DNA of 64,000 bases from Nemophila menziesii (lineage: Eukaryota > Streptophyta > Magnoliopsida > Boraginales > Hydrophyllaceae), in the NCBI GenBank assembly GCA_029959085.1, contig JARWIR010000018.1, positions 2,232,001 to 2,296,000 of the forward strand. The letters are read 5' to 3'. A program made the position numbers and the translations under genes. The notes beneath the pieces were generated by a model that did no database searches, was not told where the DNA came from, and was given only the letters and a program-made list of their open reading frames with translations. Numbering within the stretch: position 1 is the first letter of the stretch; each line of letters begins with the position of its first letter. Shown here piece by piece: positions 36,242 to 47,619 of the stretch.

Positions 36242-36703
36242 ATGACTAACAGATCTGAAGCTATGGAATACAAGAGAAAGTGCTCAATCCTTGGGAAGAA
36301 TAAGAAATTGCCTGGAGCCACCATTGAAAAACTCATCAATCTTGATGAGGTTTCTGAAGAAGAAAAGGCACCAGCACAATCACTACCGAAGAAGAAATTA
36401 ACGGCTAGAATGTCCATACCATCAAGGAGGCATTTGAAGAAGATAAAAATCCAAGACAAAGGTTCTTCTACCTCTTCCGCTGAAATTGTTTATGATCTTC
36501 CTCCTTGGGCTCTCAAGTTACAGAACGAAGTAGAAAGATTACGCGAAGATAACAGAGATCTTTGGACAGAAGTCATACAGTTGGAGTCACAAGTAGAAGA
36601 TTTAACCATGGTAAGGGATGTTGATAGTTATACCGATCCTTCCGCTTCGGATGAGGAGGATGATATGATGGATCTCTATGGCCAGCCAGGTAGGTCATTC
36701 TAA
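36242..36703 (+). CDS. Athila 3' ORF, basic/coiled-coil/acidic protein of 153 residues
   Basis: This is the first ATG (36242) in an uninterrupted frame in the env position of Athila. The N-terminal half is basic (KRKCSILGKNKKLPG, PKKKLTARMSIPSRRHLKK). The middle is a likely coiled coil (WALKLQNEVERLREDNRD, VIQLESQVEDL). The C-terminus is acidic (SASDEEDDMMDLYG). It lacks the putative plant transposon protein domain seen in the reverse relative at 13781-14462, although that relative also ends in a basic stretch plus coiled coil. No signal peptide or membrane segment is seen, so an envelope function is not supported. It is open but may be a truncated derivative; the function is unknown. Confidence 0.6.
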   Translation: MTNRSEAMEYKRKCSILGKNKKLPGATIEKLINLDEVSEEEKAPAQSLPKKKLTARMSIPSRRHLKKIKIQDKGSSTSSAEIVYDLPPWALKLQNEVERLREDNRDLWTEVIQLESQVEDLTMVRDVDSYTDPSASDEEDDMMDLYGQPGRSF

Positions 36704-38212
36704 TTTTTCTTAATAGCTTTTATGCATTAGGTAGTTTAGTTAGTTTTATTTTAAATTTTATTCCATTCTTGAGTCTTTTTCGAGTCGTGGGGACATGGCT
36801 CACTTTTGAGTTGGGAGTGGGGATTCGTTGTCCTCATCTTCTTTTCGTTTTTGCATAAAATTTAAATTTTTTTAGGTTGAATTAAGGCATAGAATATCTT
36901 GAATGTACCTATTTGAGCATGATTTTATTAGGTCAATGATAGTCAGTAGTATGTTTTTGAAAGATGCAACAAATTTGTTTACATGCATGTATGAAAACAG
37001 GAAATAAAGGATAGAAAAGTTAATGAGCAATGCTAAGAAATCACGTTGAAACTTAGGAATAGTTATTTGGTGTGTAGAACGTGAGGTTTAAAATTAGTTG
37101 AAAACCCACTTGTCTATGAACTAATAATGAAAACGTAACGAAATCTGAGTTAGAAAAATGACTAAGGCAGTTCTTTCATGATAAAACACTTGAAGCCTTT
37201 TATACTTTCTCACCCTTTTATTTGATTATTGTTATTTATCCGTCTTAGCCCCTCTGAGCCTTTCTAAAGCCTTTTGTTGAAACACATTATAATCAATACC
37301 CTTAGTTTGTAGGACTTATCTATATGACCCGCACTCGAATCGCAAAACCTAAAGCAAGTCGTTTTAGAGCTTGAGTTTGGGGTGGTGGGTTTCATCTTTA
37401 GGGAACATTGGGATTTGTGTATTATATTTGTGATTTTATTAATGATGAAAGAGTAATTATTGTAACCCTTTGCCGGGGTAATAGTGAATGAAAAAGAAGC
37501 TACGAGCTAATTTTGCCAACAAGGGCATAAAAAGAATATATATACATGAGAAAAAATAGTGTGATATCTCAACATCAAAAGAGAATCATAGCTATACAAG
37601 AAAAAATTGATGTGAAAAGAAAATATATATTCGGACCGGCAAAGTGGATTTTATATCATCAAAGGTTTTAATTGGGATTATTGGGGATGCACATTAAAAA
37701 GCATCAATAAATTGGGTTGAGTGAGAACATCTTCGAGTGAAAACTCAAGCTCTAGGGCGATTCGTTGATGGCTAGTGAGGAGAGAGCCAAAAGCTCACTT
37801 TTCATTATCCAAATATACCACACCCGTCCTTAAGCCAAGTTATAACCAAGACCTTAGGATTTCTAACTACTAGATGGAGAAACAATTGAGCTATTAGGTA
37901 GTAGGTAAGTGGACCATTGGATGCTGTATTTGGGACCTAAGAACAACCTATAGCCATTAACCTGAACTAAGTTATCATCTTATCCTTCTGGCATTGCAAA
38001 ATTAATCTTAACTTGAATTTATGGATTGTTGATTACATGTGTATTAGGCATATTTGTGCATTATTTCTTGAGCATTACTACATGAGAATTTTTAGATATT
38101 TTGCTCTAGGATCAATCATTATATTCTGTTCTTGTTCTCCTCCGACTTCTTCTTGTTTATTTTGACTACCCTACTGTTCTTTACTTTTATTGTATCGGGA
38201 CGATACAACTTT
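36704..38212 (+). other. Athila 3' noncoding region
   Basis: 1.5 kb without a supportable frame. It contains G-rich motifs TTTGAGTTGGGAGTGGGG (near 36810) and CTTGAGTTTGGGGTGGTGGG (near 37370) that resemble the true polypurine tract. Blocks are conserved in the reverse element at 12348-13780 and, weakly, at 1640-1860. Confidence 0.7.
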
Positions 38213-38225
38213 GAGTTGGGGGTCT
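38213..38225 (+). other. Polypurine tract of Athila element
   Basis: GAGTTGGGGGTCT directly abuts the 3' LTR. The identical sequence abuts the LTR of the reverse element (12335-12347). It is the primer site for second-strand DNA synthesis. Confidence 0.9.
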
Positions 38226-39713
38226 TGATGTCTCCTCATTTGTGATAATAAAATCTACTCATGAGACGTCATTTTAGGCTTATTTATTAGTTTATAGGTC
38301 GATTTTAGCTTAATTTAGTGCACTTTCCTATTTCGAGTCTTGATTTAGTAGCATAATATTTTTAGAGCATATTGGGTTTAATTGTTTATTTAGTGTGAAG
38401 CTTTAAAGATAATTATGGAGATTAATTAGAGTCCAAATCAAAGATTACAACTTATGGAAAGAGATATGCATGGAAGTTGGAGATAAGGAAACAAAAGCTA
38501 AAAAGACGGAAAAGGAAAAGCTGCCTAAATATGGGATTCTGCATACACGTCTAAAGATATGCGTTTTTACCTAAAAAATAGGCTGATTTTGGTGATTTCC
38601 TTCTTTAGGGTCAAGAGAATTTTGTTGCGATTCTTTTGGTATCTTATGGAGCTCAATCCGACCAATAACGAAGAAGATACGCTCAAAACGGTCCAGAAGT
38701 GTTTATCTTTATTTCCTTACGAATTTGAGTTGGGCTAGGAGTCTATTACTTAACTTATTTCTAAAGAAACGAATTAGGTCAACCTATACACTATAAATAC
38801 AGCCTCTTAACACTCTTAAATCATCCTTGGTGAAACCTTAAACCAATAGGAAGCTTACAACACAAGAGAGAAGTCTGGAAGGAGCTGTTCATCAACAATG
38901 TCTTCTTTTACCTTTAGATTTGTAATTTCTTTCTTTTCTTTCATGAACTAAATTTCTTTAGCTTGAGTTTTAGCATATATGTATGAACCCTAGTTTTGAT
39001 TGACATCTATCTAATTTGGGAATTTAATGTTTTAAATAGAATTATAGTTTTTATTCTCTGTTTATGTGTTTGGATTTATATTCTGTGTTCTTGTGGACTG
39101 CAGCCATTTAGAATTACCATCTAGTAATTAGGATTCCATTGACAACGGTGTTTAATTGCATGTTTAGCACATAACGTCTAGTCTTAGGTCTGATCTGACA
39201 ACCCAACCTAGCTAGATAATCACTATGGTTTAGTTCTTGTGACTATTTACCAATTACAGGAAAAGTTTGCTTAGGAAGCCTTATTGTCACAGGTAAATCC
39301 TATTTTAAACTACCGATAGCAAATTGGGACCGATTAGAAAAATACTACATAATTCACCCTTACATGTTTAGAACGGCAAAACTAGTGGGGATTACATGCT
39401 AATAACTTAAGCTATATTCTCATATCACTTCTCTTTCATATTTATTTTCTGTCTTTTAATTCTTAGTTTTAGTTTAGTTAATTATTTTCTCAATCCATCT
39501 TTATTTGTCTTTACTTTTAATTGCGTTTAGTTGTTCTAGCTTTAATTATTTACACTTGATATTTGCATAAGATTCTTCTAACCTTCGTAGTCTCTGCGGA
39601 ACGAATCTCAATCTAAAACTTGCATACGATCTGTATACTTGCAGAACCGTGTAGTTCTAGGGTGCTTTTGCACTTTATTTATATCTTATTTTATCACACC
39701 CTAGGCCCCACCA
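38226..39713 (+). repeat. Athila 3' LTR
   Basis: 1488 bp, TGATGTCTCC to GGCCCCACCA, collinear with the 5' LTR without indels. The CAATT duplication follows at 39714-39718. It is the expected site of transcript termination and polyadenylation. Confidence 0.95.
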
Positions 39714-39718
39714 CAATT

Positions 39719-40857
39719 TTTGTCAAGAACTACATAAGTCATTTTAAAACACAAATCTAGATCAATAGTATGTCTCTCATACTTTATTAAATGATAAATA
39801 ATAACCCAATTGTCACCACTTGAGTCTCTTTACAATATCGACAATACCAAGTTAAGTATAGTTCATTAAGAACATCATAATCCTTATAATTCTTTCATAT
39901 TCTTAAGGGGTACACCCCCGCAAATCTTTAATTCACGAATACTAGTACTATAAGGATTTTTTTACCAAATATTATATCAATGGGACAAAACCTTTCCAAC
40001 AAAGTGAGACTAACTAAGGTAAATATTATTATTGATTGTAATGAAATTTATCCTTAGGATCAGCTTCCCCTACATATTTTATTCACAAATATAAAAATAA
40101 AAGAAGTAAGTCTCATAAATGAAAGTACCAAAAGTGGATCATGTTATACACATACAGACAAACATGTAACAAAATAGGATCCATCTTTTATTAGGATACA
40201 ATTTCATTAGCAAGGTGACAGTTTAACAACCCAAAACAATTTCATAAGTTTTCTTACTTTATTCCCTTTACCCAAAACCCCCAACCCTTCAAGTTGAACT
40301 ATATATATCTTTATTCACATATTGATTTAACATCCAAATGATGTATAATCCTGTTTGTGAATGACAGTTAGTGTAACAAGAGTCAAAGGGTGGTTGTATA
40401 ATAAAGTAGGAGTCAAAGTAATATGTAAACTTACATAAAGGTAGAAAAACAAGAACTTATCCTTGAGTCGATTCACTTTTTGACTTGTATCAGACTAAAT
40501 AGATCTTGTTGGGTTATTTCAAGTGCCGTATTTTGTCTCAATCATCACCCCATGCCTTTATGAACCATTCTATAGATAGTCTTTGTTGACTTCTCAATGA
40601 CACATATATAAAAGTTGGGGTTCGTCACATTATCCAAAATTCATCCCCTAACAACCAAATTAGCTTTATTGAACCCAACTTTGAGAGCTAGAATCCTAGA
40701 ATTTAGTTCTTTGGTATATCCCCAATGGCCTTACGACAAGACCTAGTTTATTTTGTTCAAGGCATATCAGTGGTTTTTGTGCCCAACGTTTGTAGTTGGA
40801 ACCATTGAAAGTCTCCAACTTAGTCACGTCGGATATAGAAATTTTTTTTTCCTACCA
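39719..40857. other. Continuation of the pre-insertion locus, no gene recognised
   Basis: This is the right side of the site into which Athila inserted, so it originally joined 26886. It is AT-rich, with no polyprotein motifs or LTR. It may belong to the reverse copia-type element at 25889-26886, but nothing diagnostic is visible. Confidence 0.45.
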
Positions 40858-41076
40858 GTGATATTAAATTGAACTATAAACCATTCGTTATATTTCATGA
40901 TTTTTGAACTTTGTCATATATCTCTATTATATTTTTTTTTTAATTTTCTATTCTATTTGTTTTTCTTAGGAAGGATGATGTTGATTCCTCCACACTCTTT
41001 GTATTCTCTTACTTCATTTGTATCTCTTATCGATTAAAAATAAGTGGGAATTACAATTTTGAAATAATTTATATTG
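40858..41076 (+). repeat. Fragment of the large dispersed repeat (partial fourth copy)
   Basis: CCATTCGTTATATTTCATGA, GATGTTGATTCCTCCA, ATCTCTTATCGATTAA and AAGTGGGAATTAC align in order with 24060-24240 (copy 1) and 55875-56095 (copy 2). Only about 220 bp of the repeat is present, bounded by unrelated sequence. Confidence 0.75.
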
Positions 41077-41509
41077 ATCTAAGCATCTTATAAATGCAAT
41101 TTTCTCTTCACTTCAACATCTTTTTTATCACAGTAACATTATATCAAATGCCTCATTATTATTATTAATTGTAAGAATCTGAGAGTAGAAAAGTAAACGA
41201 AAATACTCAAAAGAAAGATTACACATAAAGGTAAAAAAGGGTTAAGATTTTCATATTCGAATAAAAGAGAAAAAAGTTTCAAAATAAAAATGGGTAATTT
41301 TGATTATTGACTCGAAAATATTGCTTTATTTTATATCAGAAAAGAAATGGGTGGATAAGATCATATAGTCATGAATTTGCATTTTCTAAGAAAACTAATC
41401 GATTCGTGGGTTAAAAAACCCACGCATTTTGCTAGATTTTATTTTCAAAAAAATAATCAATTTTAATTTATGTTATCGAAAATATAGTTTTATTATATAT
41501 CAATACTCA
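41077..41509. other. Spacer, nothing recognised
   Basis: AT-rich sequence leading into the pyrimidine-rich tract. No motifs are supported. Confidence 0.4.
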
Positions 41510-42765
41510 TTTTAATTCCTTACTCTTCTCCCTTTTCTTCCCCTCCCCGATCATCTCTTCTTCTTCCTCCTTTATGTGTCCTCCCTCCCGACTCTTTCTC
41601 CCTAATCCCTCCTCCATTCCCTTCCCCTCTCCGTATGTCCTTTCCCACCACACTTTTATCTCAACCCTCTCTCGCACTCCCCATATCACTTTCTCAATCT
41701 CTCTTACCCTCATCCATCCCTCCTCCACCACCTCTCCTTTATTCTCCACTATACCTTCTCCGACCTTATTCCTCCTTCTCCATCTCCACCACCTTCCTAT
41801 CCCTTTGTTCCTCTTCCGTCCACATCAACCACCTTCCCCGTCCTCTTCATTCTAACTCCTCCACCCTTCTTACTTTGTTCTCCTGCAATTCTTCCATCCC
41901 CTGCTCGCCCTCTTCTTCCCCTTTCATTCACATCCCCATTCGTTTCCCCACATCCTCCATCTCGCACTTTCGATATTCTCAACCTACCCGTCCATAATTC
42001 CCCTCCCACCATATCCCATCTCCCACCTCTTAACATTTCCTACTTTCTCTCAACCCCTTTCTCCATCTCCCTTCTCCCTTTTCACTCTTCCATCCTTAAA
42101 TTTCTTATCCCCACTCACTCCATCTCCCGTTTCATCACCCCTGTCTCCCTCTCATCCCTATTTTCGCTCCCCCCATCGCCATACCCATATCTTCCACCCT
42201 CACTCCCCCTCTTCTCACCCTTGCTTACTTCTCTTCTCATTCCCGTCCCCATATCCCCTCCCTCAATCTCCCACTTCGTACCCTTCCACACTCTTCTCTC
42301 AACCTCTTTCTCCAGCTCCCTATTCACTCCCTACCTCCATCTTCCACCCCTAACTTCGTTCTCCCCTCCCTCTACAACCCATACCCTTCCCACCATTCTA
42401 TTCCACCCCTATCTCCATTTTTCGCTCCCCGTCTTCTCACCCTTCCCCACTCCTTTCTCGTTCTCCAACCTCCATATCCCTCCATTTCTGTCCCCTTACC
42501 CCTCATCACCCTTCTATTCCATCCCTAACTTTGTTCCCCCCATTCCGTCCATCTCCTTCTCCCTTTCTCCTTCCCATCCCACCTTTTACCCTCCACCGTC
42601 CCCCTTTAAACTCCTTTCTCCATCTCCCTTCTTTCCCTCCTTACTCCTCACCTCCATATCCCCCATCTCCCTTTCCACTTTCTTCATGCCTTCCCTCCAT
42701 CACCTCCTCCATCCATCTCCTACATTTTACCCTCCATCCACCCCTCTCTCCGCACGTGTTGAAAT
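41510..42765. repeat. 1.25 kb polypyrimidine (CT-rich) tract
   Basis: The plus strand is almost wholly C and T with scattered A and very few G. It consists of degenerate units such as CTCCATCTCCC, CCCTTCTCCCTT and CCTTACCCTCATCC. It breaks sharply at both edges. Several long open frames on both strands (proline/serine-rich forward, glycine/glutamate/arginine-rich reverse) are composition artefacts and not genes. Long purine/pyrimidine-asymmetric DNA can form triplexes (H-DNA). Confidence 0.9.
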
Positions 42766-43599
42766 AACTTGATTGAATTTATCCTAAGTTATATGTCATT
42801 TATTTCTAGGTGCTCTCTTCACACACGCATTAGACATTGATCAAATTTAATCCTTAGGTCTGGCATTTATTTTTAAGTGACTAATATTTGTTCCTTAGTT
42901 ACATATTTTATTCAATAAACACATACACAAGCAATTGTATTTATATATATTAGTCATTGATGATGGTATCCTAAATCTTTAATGTGATGTCAATTTTCTA
43001 CTAGAATTACACATTTATCGAACGTATCCCCCACCTTATCCTTGCTCTCTCAAGTTTTGACTGATTTTTTTGGTCAACAATTCTTGACTGATACTAACAA
43101 TGCTGCTAATGGGGTTATTTTATTTATTTTGTTCACTAAATCTTGCCTTTTCTATTTTCTCACTAATTTTCATATTTTCCATAAAGATTAATGTTAAATA
43201 TATATATATATATTAAGATGATTTTGATAGTTTTGGAAACAAGTTTTATGGCATATAGGGAACAAAAACAGGATACAAGATACAGATGAGACACTTGAAC
43301 TGTACAAATAAAAATATCAGTAGAGAAATTGATCTTATTTTATTTACTTTGTTTATTTAAAATTTATTACTTTAAAGGATTTAAAGGATTTAAAATTACA
43401 AGATAAAAAATGAATTTAAAGGATTAAGTATAAAATACATTTTTTATTACTTTTACACAAACAAATTATACTTTCCATATGATATTTAATAAAAGCTCTT
43501 ATGTCAGGATTAATAGGTATTGAGATTTAGTTTTGTCTATATATATTTCACAGCCGACAATCCAAAAATATCCATTACTACATACCTTGAAGAAATACC
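42766..43599. other. Spacer, nothing recognised
   Basis: AT-rich sequence with short simple repeats (TA run near 43198-43213, direct AAAGGATTT repeats near 43375). No coding signal. Confidence 0.45.
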
Positions 43600-43831
43600 A
43601 AATACCTCTACTATATATATAAGTAGCCTAAATAAGAAACACTAAACACTAAACACATTCACATATTCACACACAAAAAACACAATAACCCTCACCAAAA
43701 GCAACACTACCACTGTCCACCACTTTCTCTTTCCACCGCTTCCGCTTCTGCCATCTCAAATTAATGTAAGGTTTCTCTCTCCAAAATCGTTTGAAGATTG
43801 AATCTTTGTTGAGTAAGCTGGGTTGGGCGGA
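43600..43831 (+). promoter_or_regulatory. Possible host promoter, 5'UTR and first-intron donor
   Basis: A TATA-like CTATATATATAAG (43611-43623) is followed by an A/C-rich, then CT-rich leader (about 43640-43763) and an AATGTAAGG sequence near 43762 that fits a plant 5' splice donor. This arrangement is common for plant genes with an intron in the 5'UTR. A solo LTR is inserted 70 bp downstream. I could not identify the gene's coding sequence beyond the LTR, so this remains tentative. Confidence 0.3.
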
Positions 43832-45395
43832 TGATGTCTCCCTATTTGTTCTAAATATAAGCCCTTAGGTGACATCATTTTAGGTAGAAAATGGACTTAT
43901 TAGATAGACTTTTATGCTTAATTCGTCATATTACACTTTCTCCCATTGGAATCAGACTATTTGCATTTTTAGAGCTTTTGTGCATTAATTTGTTTATTTT
44001 TAGTATAAAGTTACTAGGTTCATGGATTCTATGGAGAACCAATACAAAGAGGAGAAGTGAGAATTAAAGTCTTAGATCAATTGGAGGAGTTAAAGGTAAG
44101 AAAATGATTTCTGAAGAATTGACTAAAGAACTTACATATTTGGAAGGTTGTTGCTAATTGCTATTTTTTGGGCCATTTGAATGCGGATTTAGTCTTTGGT
44201 TCGCGAATTATAAAAAATGCCTATGTGACTTAGGAAGATTTTGCAACTGGAATTAGTCCATTGTGAGTTAATATGCAAAAGTTACAGTTTTACTACGGGC
44301 TACACACGAGTTACGGGTATTACCAATTAGACTTGGGCTTTTAATTACTCAATTAAGCCCAAGATTATAACTAATCCGATTTTGAGCACTATATAAGCTC
44401 ATTAAGACTTCATTATTCAGTACCTCTCATTAAACCTTCAAATTAAATCATCCTTAAAGAAAAATTCAAGAGGCGGAAGCAAGAGTAGGAGCTGGAAAAT
44501 TCTTTTCCTCCAACAACAACTCAAGTCAGTTCCTCTATTTAGGTTCTTATTTTACTTATGTTATTAGGAACATGTACATTATTAATTTCTTTTCTGTTTT
44601 TAATTTCATTAAAATTTCATATACTTGAGAATCGCATTTTGGGAATGAACCCTAGTTTATTTAATTAGTGTATTTCAATTTTGGGATTAGTTTCTAGTTC
44701 AATCTACACTGGGTGTTTTATATTGCTTATTGGTTTACATTAACTTCACTATCAATGAATTATCTAATCGGAGATAGGTCATAGTAATTAGGCTAGTCAC
44801 TAGTATTGGTGATCATCTTGGCAGGGGGTTTAATTACTGAACTAGATAAAAACATGTGGTGTTCGTCAATGATCCTGACGGGCTTGACTAACCGCGTAAC
44901 CAATTGGGTAATGCTCTTAACCATTTGAACATAGCTTATAATCGTCCTGACGGGGTTTGTAATACTGCAGGATAGTTCCTAAGTCTACCCTGACGGGAGT
45001 TAGGAAACAGTAGAGTCCCGACTAACATAGAAATATTAGTTCTTCCCTTAACCAAAGCATTAATTCGGTAAATTTAGGTGGATGCCTCGCAAGACTCAAG
45101 TATAACTCTCATATCTGTGTTTAATCTTATTTATTTGCATTTCTTTTCAGATGATTATTTTATTTAGTAACTTTTTTATTGCATTCCTAGGATTAATATA
45201 AAAACCAAAACAAATATATTTTACTTTTCCGTCTTAGCAATTAGTACTCATATCTATTGAACACTTGAGTTACACTAGTCTAATCCCTAAGAACGAAACC
45301 CGGTTTATCGAGTATTACATGGATAACCGTGCACTTGTGGTATTTTGGTTCCTTTTTATTTATCGCATAATTTTATAACACCCCATGACCCACCA
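43832..45395 (+). mobile_element. Athila-type solo LTR (1564 bp), target duplication GCGGA
   Basis: It starts TGATGTCTCCC and ends ATGACCCACCA, with GCGGA on both sides (43827-43831 and 45396-45400). Its internal wording (CCTGACGGG motifs, AATATTAGTTC, GTGCACTTGTGG) relates it to the reverse LTRs at 10771, 16008 and 29139, but it is a distinct, diverged family in the opposite orientation. No internal region remains. Confidence 0.93.
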
Positions 45396-46319
45396 GCGGA
45401 GTTACGGTGATGTGTTGATTCTTGCCTTCAAATTGGAGTGTGATGATGTCTTGAATCAAAGAAAACATGAGGTACCATTGAATCAACTCAGATAAGATTT
45501 TGTCATTTATGTTAGCAGCGATTCTGGCTCCAGAATAACGAGTCTCGTTGTCGATCGATATGATAATAACTATATTCTCTTCTTAGCATATTATATTGGA
45601 AGTACCGTTCATGGCATCACCCCAACACTATATTCTACTGGGACATAACTATCGATGAAGATTGATAGCACGTGTACTATATAACAAGTGTTTGATAAAA
45701 TCATCAAGGAATTTTTTGTTTTTTATTTTCACCTCTTTTGGTAAATCTATATCTTCTGGACTCACAGGGTAAAATAAGGTTTTATAAGTGATTTTGTAAC
45801 AAATCACATATATTGAACTGCATACCCACTTCTTAAAGCATTCCCAATGTGTTCTTTGAGCATAAGATGGCTGAAGTATTGTCTTTAATATCTAATTTAG
45901 TAAGGAAACATGCTTTCACTATTGGTTGTACTTACTTTATGGTATACAATATTTCCTATGAAAGTATTTTTGATCGATTCTTGTTCCAGAAGAATGGAGT
46001 TTCGCAAAAGAAGTTGTCTGTCGATTCTGGTTCTAGAAGAATTTAGTTTTGAAAACGGAGTTATCGATATAGACTTCCCGTGATGTCTTACTTCCATAGA
46101 TAATTCAAGAATTTGAAATAGATAGTATAATTAAGATATTTGCAATGGTTTAAAATGGAGGCTTGATTTTGTCTATGTCTAGAATTATGTGCAGATCTCC
46201 TTGAAACGCCTTGGTCTTGATCAGGAATGTAAGTTTAAGTAATTAATTTGATATTCAATGCTCCATCATACTTAGCTTCTGGAGCATAATGTGTTTCCTC
46301 ATCTTTTTACCAGAGATAT
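45396..46319. other. Spacer, nothing recognised
   Basis: No frame carries recognisable motifs. The open frame at 45849-46046 has no known domain. Because the preceding solo LTR may sit in a 5'UTR intron, part of this could be remnant gene sequence, but I cannot support that. Confidence 0.4.
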
Positions 46320-46830
46320 GATATTGAAGTGATGGAGCATTTTAATTAGTCCATATTTGTATTTATCTACTCATCAATGAGTATAAAGGCTATGTAGATT
46401 AGGCTTAAGCATAAACTATAATGGTTCTCTTTAACCATTGAGAAGTGTAATCTTCAATAAACTAGACAAGAGTGGGTTTAGATCTTGTGTATTTTAGACA
46501 CAAGTGAAGGCTTCATGGGTGTGTGAATTGGTAGATCTTGAGTATAATTTGTATACTCTTACTTTTATAGTGATACACAAGGGAGGCCTTTGATGTTGTG
46601 AATTTAGATTGTACACTCAGTTTACTTGTGTTGGTGATAACACAAGGGCTCTCCTTCAAATAGCATTTTGAAGAGGATGTAAAGGTTTTTGCTCTCACCT
46701 TTAAAAGACAGTGGAGATATAGTGGAAGATATTTCCAGCCTTAGGTAGTGTACTAATTGTGTAGGGACGAACCACTCTAAATCGCATATTCAACTTCTTC
46801 TCTCTATCTCCATATATTTATGCATTCCAA
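46320..46830 (+). repeat. Ty1/copia LTR-like fragment (SIRE/Tork-type)
   Basis: TGAAGAGGATGTAAAGGTTT, GCTCTCACCTTTAAAAGA and TTAGGTAGTGTACTAATTG-CGAACCACTCTAAATC correspond in order to 8310-8440. It is a diverged second copy of the block at 7750-8790. The ends are unresolved and there is no internal polyprotein. Confidence 0.5.
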
Positions 46831-47619
46831 ATGTTTATTATATTGCCAATATATGTCTATATATGTTAGTCTTATATTTTAACCTACTTAGTACTTCCGT
46901 AGTTGTCTCTTCAATTATTTTTCATAAACTTGCACGATATATGTATGAATGATGAGACTGTTTCAGAAACTTGCAATTTCGATGTGTCATGTGTATCATC
47001 AATTTGAGTATAGTCCTGGTAACTAACCACGAGACACGTATGAGTGATGAGACTGTTCTTAAAGCCTCCCAAAACTCCTCTCAAATTCAGGATTTTGGAT
47101 TTGCAATACACTAAACATGAAATCAAAGGCACACACGTGTCTCTACTAATTATTACATTAATCACTTGCTTACTTCCAATAAATCTGGTGTGAATATGTC
47201 CTGTTTATTTCATAGTTTGCGAATACCTCGAGATTGGCGAACATAATCGCCCTTGCACCAATTTCTTTTATCCTCATAGATTTCAAAATATACATCGCTT
47301 CTTTCCTCAACACCATTATGGTGATTAGTGGCCTATTCGATGTTTACTTCTCCTTGATAGATCTTGTAAAACATGTATTATTAGCACCATGAAAGTTTTA
47401 TAATAATACGTGGGGGTGAGACTGATCTTATTCTACTCAACTTTTGGCCAAATTCGTACTTACCATTTGTGTAAGTACGATGCCGATGTAAGTAATGAAA
47501 ACTTAGTTGATTCATTATTACATGTATAAGGAAATGAGTATATTTTAAAGGGATTTCATTGGGGGTCATTCCTGGATCAAAGGAATATCCACTTGGTTTC
47601 ATGTAAGTGCCTTTGAAAG
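46831..47619. other. Spacer, nothing recognised
   Basis: A short direct repeat (GAATGATGAGACTGTT near 46948 and GAGTGATGAGACTGTT near 47041) is the only structure noticed. Confidence 0.4.

Larger units (their letters stand above)
26892..39713 (+). mobile_element. Athila-lineage Ty3/gypsy LTR retrotransposon, complete but dead
   Basis: Two LTRs of exactly 1488 bp flank an internal region with, in order, a tRNA-Asp-type primer site, gag with a zinc knuckle, protease, reverse transcriptase, RNase H, integrase, a GC-rich spacer, a short 3' ORF and a polypurine tract. CAATT flanks the whole on both sides (26887-26891 and 39714-39718). The total is 12822 bp, or about 11.26 kb without the solo LTR nested in gag, a usual Athila size. 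The LTRs differ by roughly 35-40 substitutions counted by eye, with no length difference. That is about 2.5 percent, suggesting a fairly recent insertion. Stops and frame changes make it incapable of coding its own proteins. Confidence 0.95.

Noticed and set aside
36242..36703. True envelope glycoprotein
   Set aside because: No signal peptide, membrane segment or cysteine pattern. The protein is basic with a coiled coil and an acidic tail.
41507..42772. Several long open frames on both strands
   Set aside because: They lie wholly in the pyrimidine-rich tract and reflect base composition (proline/serine-rich on one strand, glycine/glutamate/arginine-rich on the other). No domain or start context is present.
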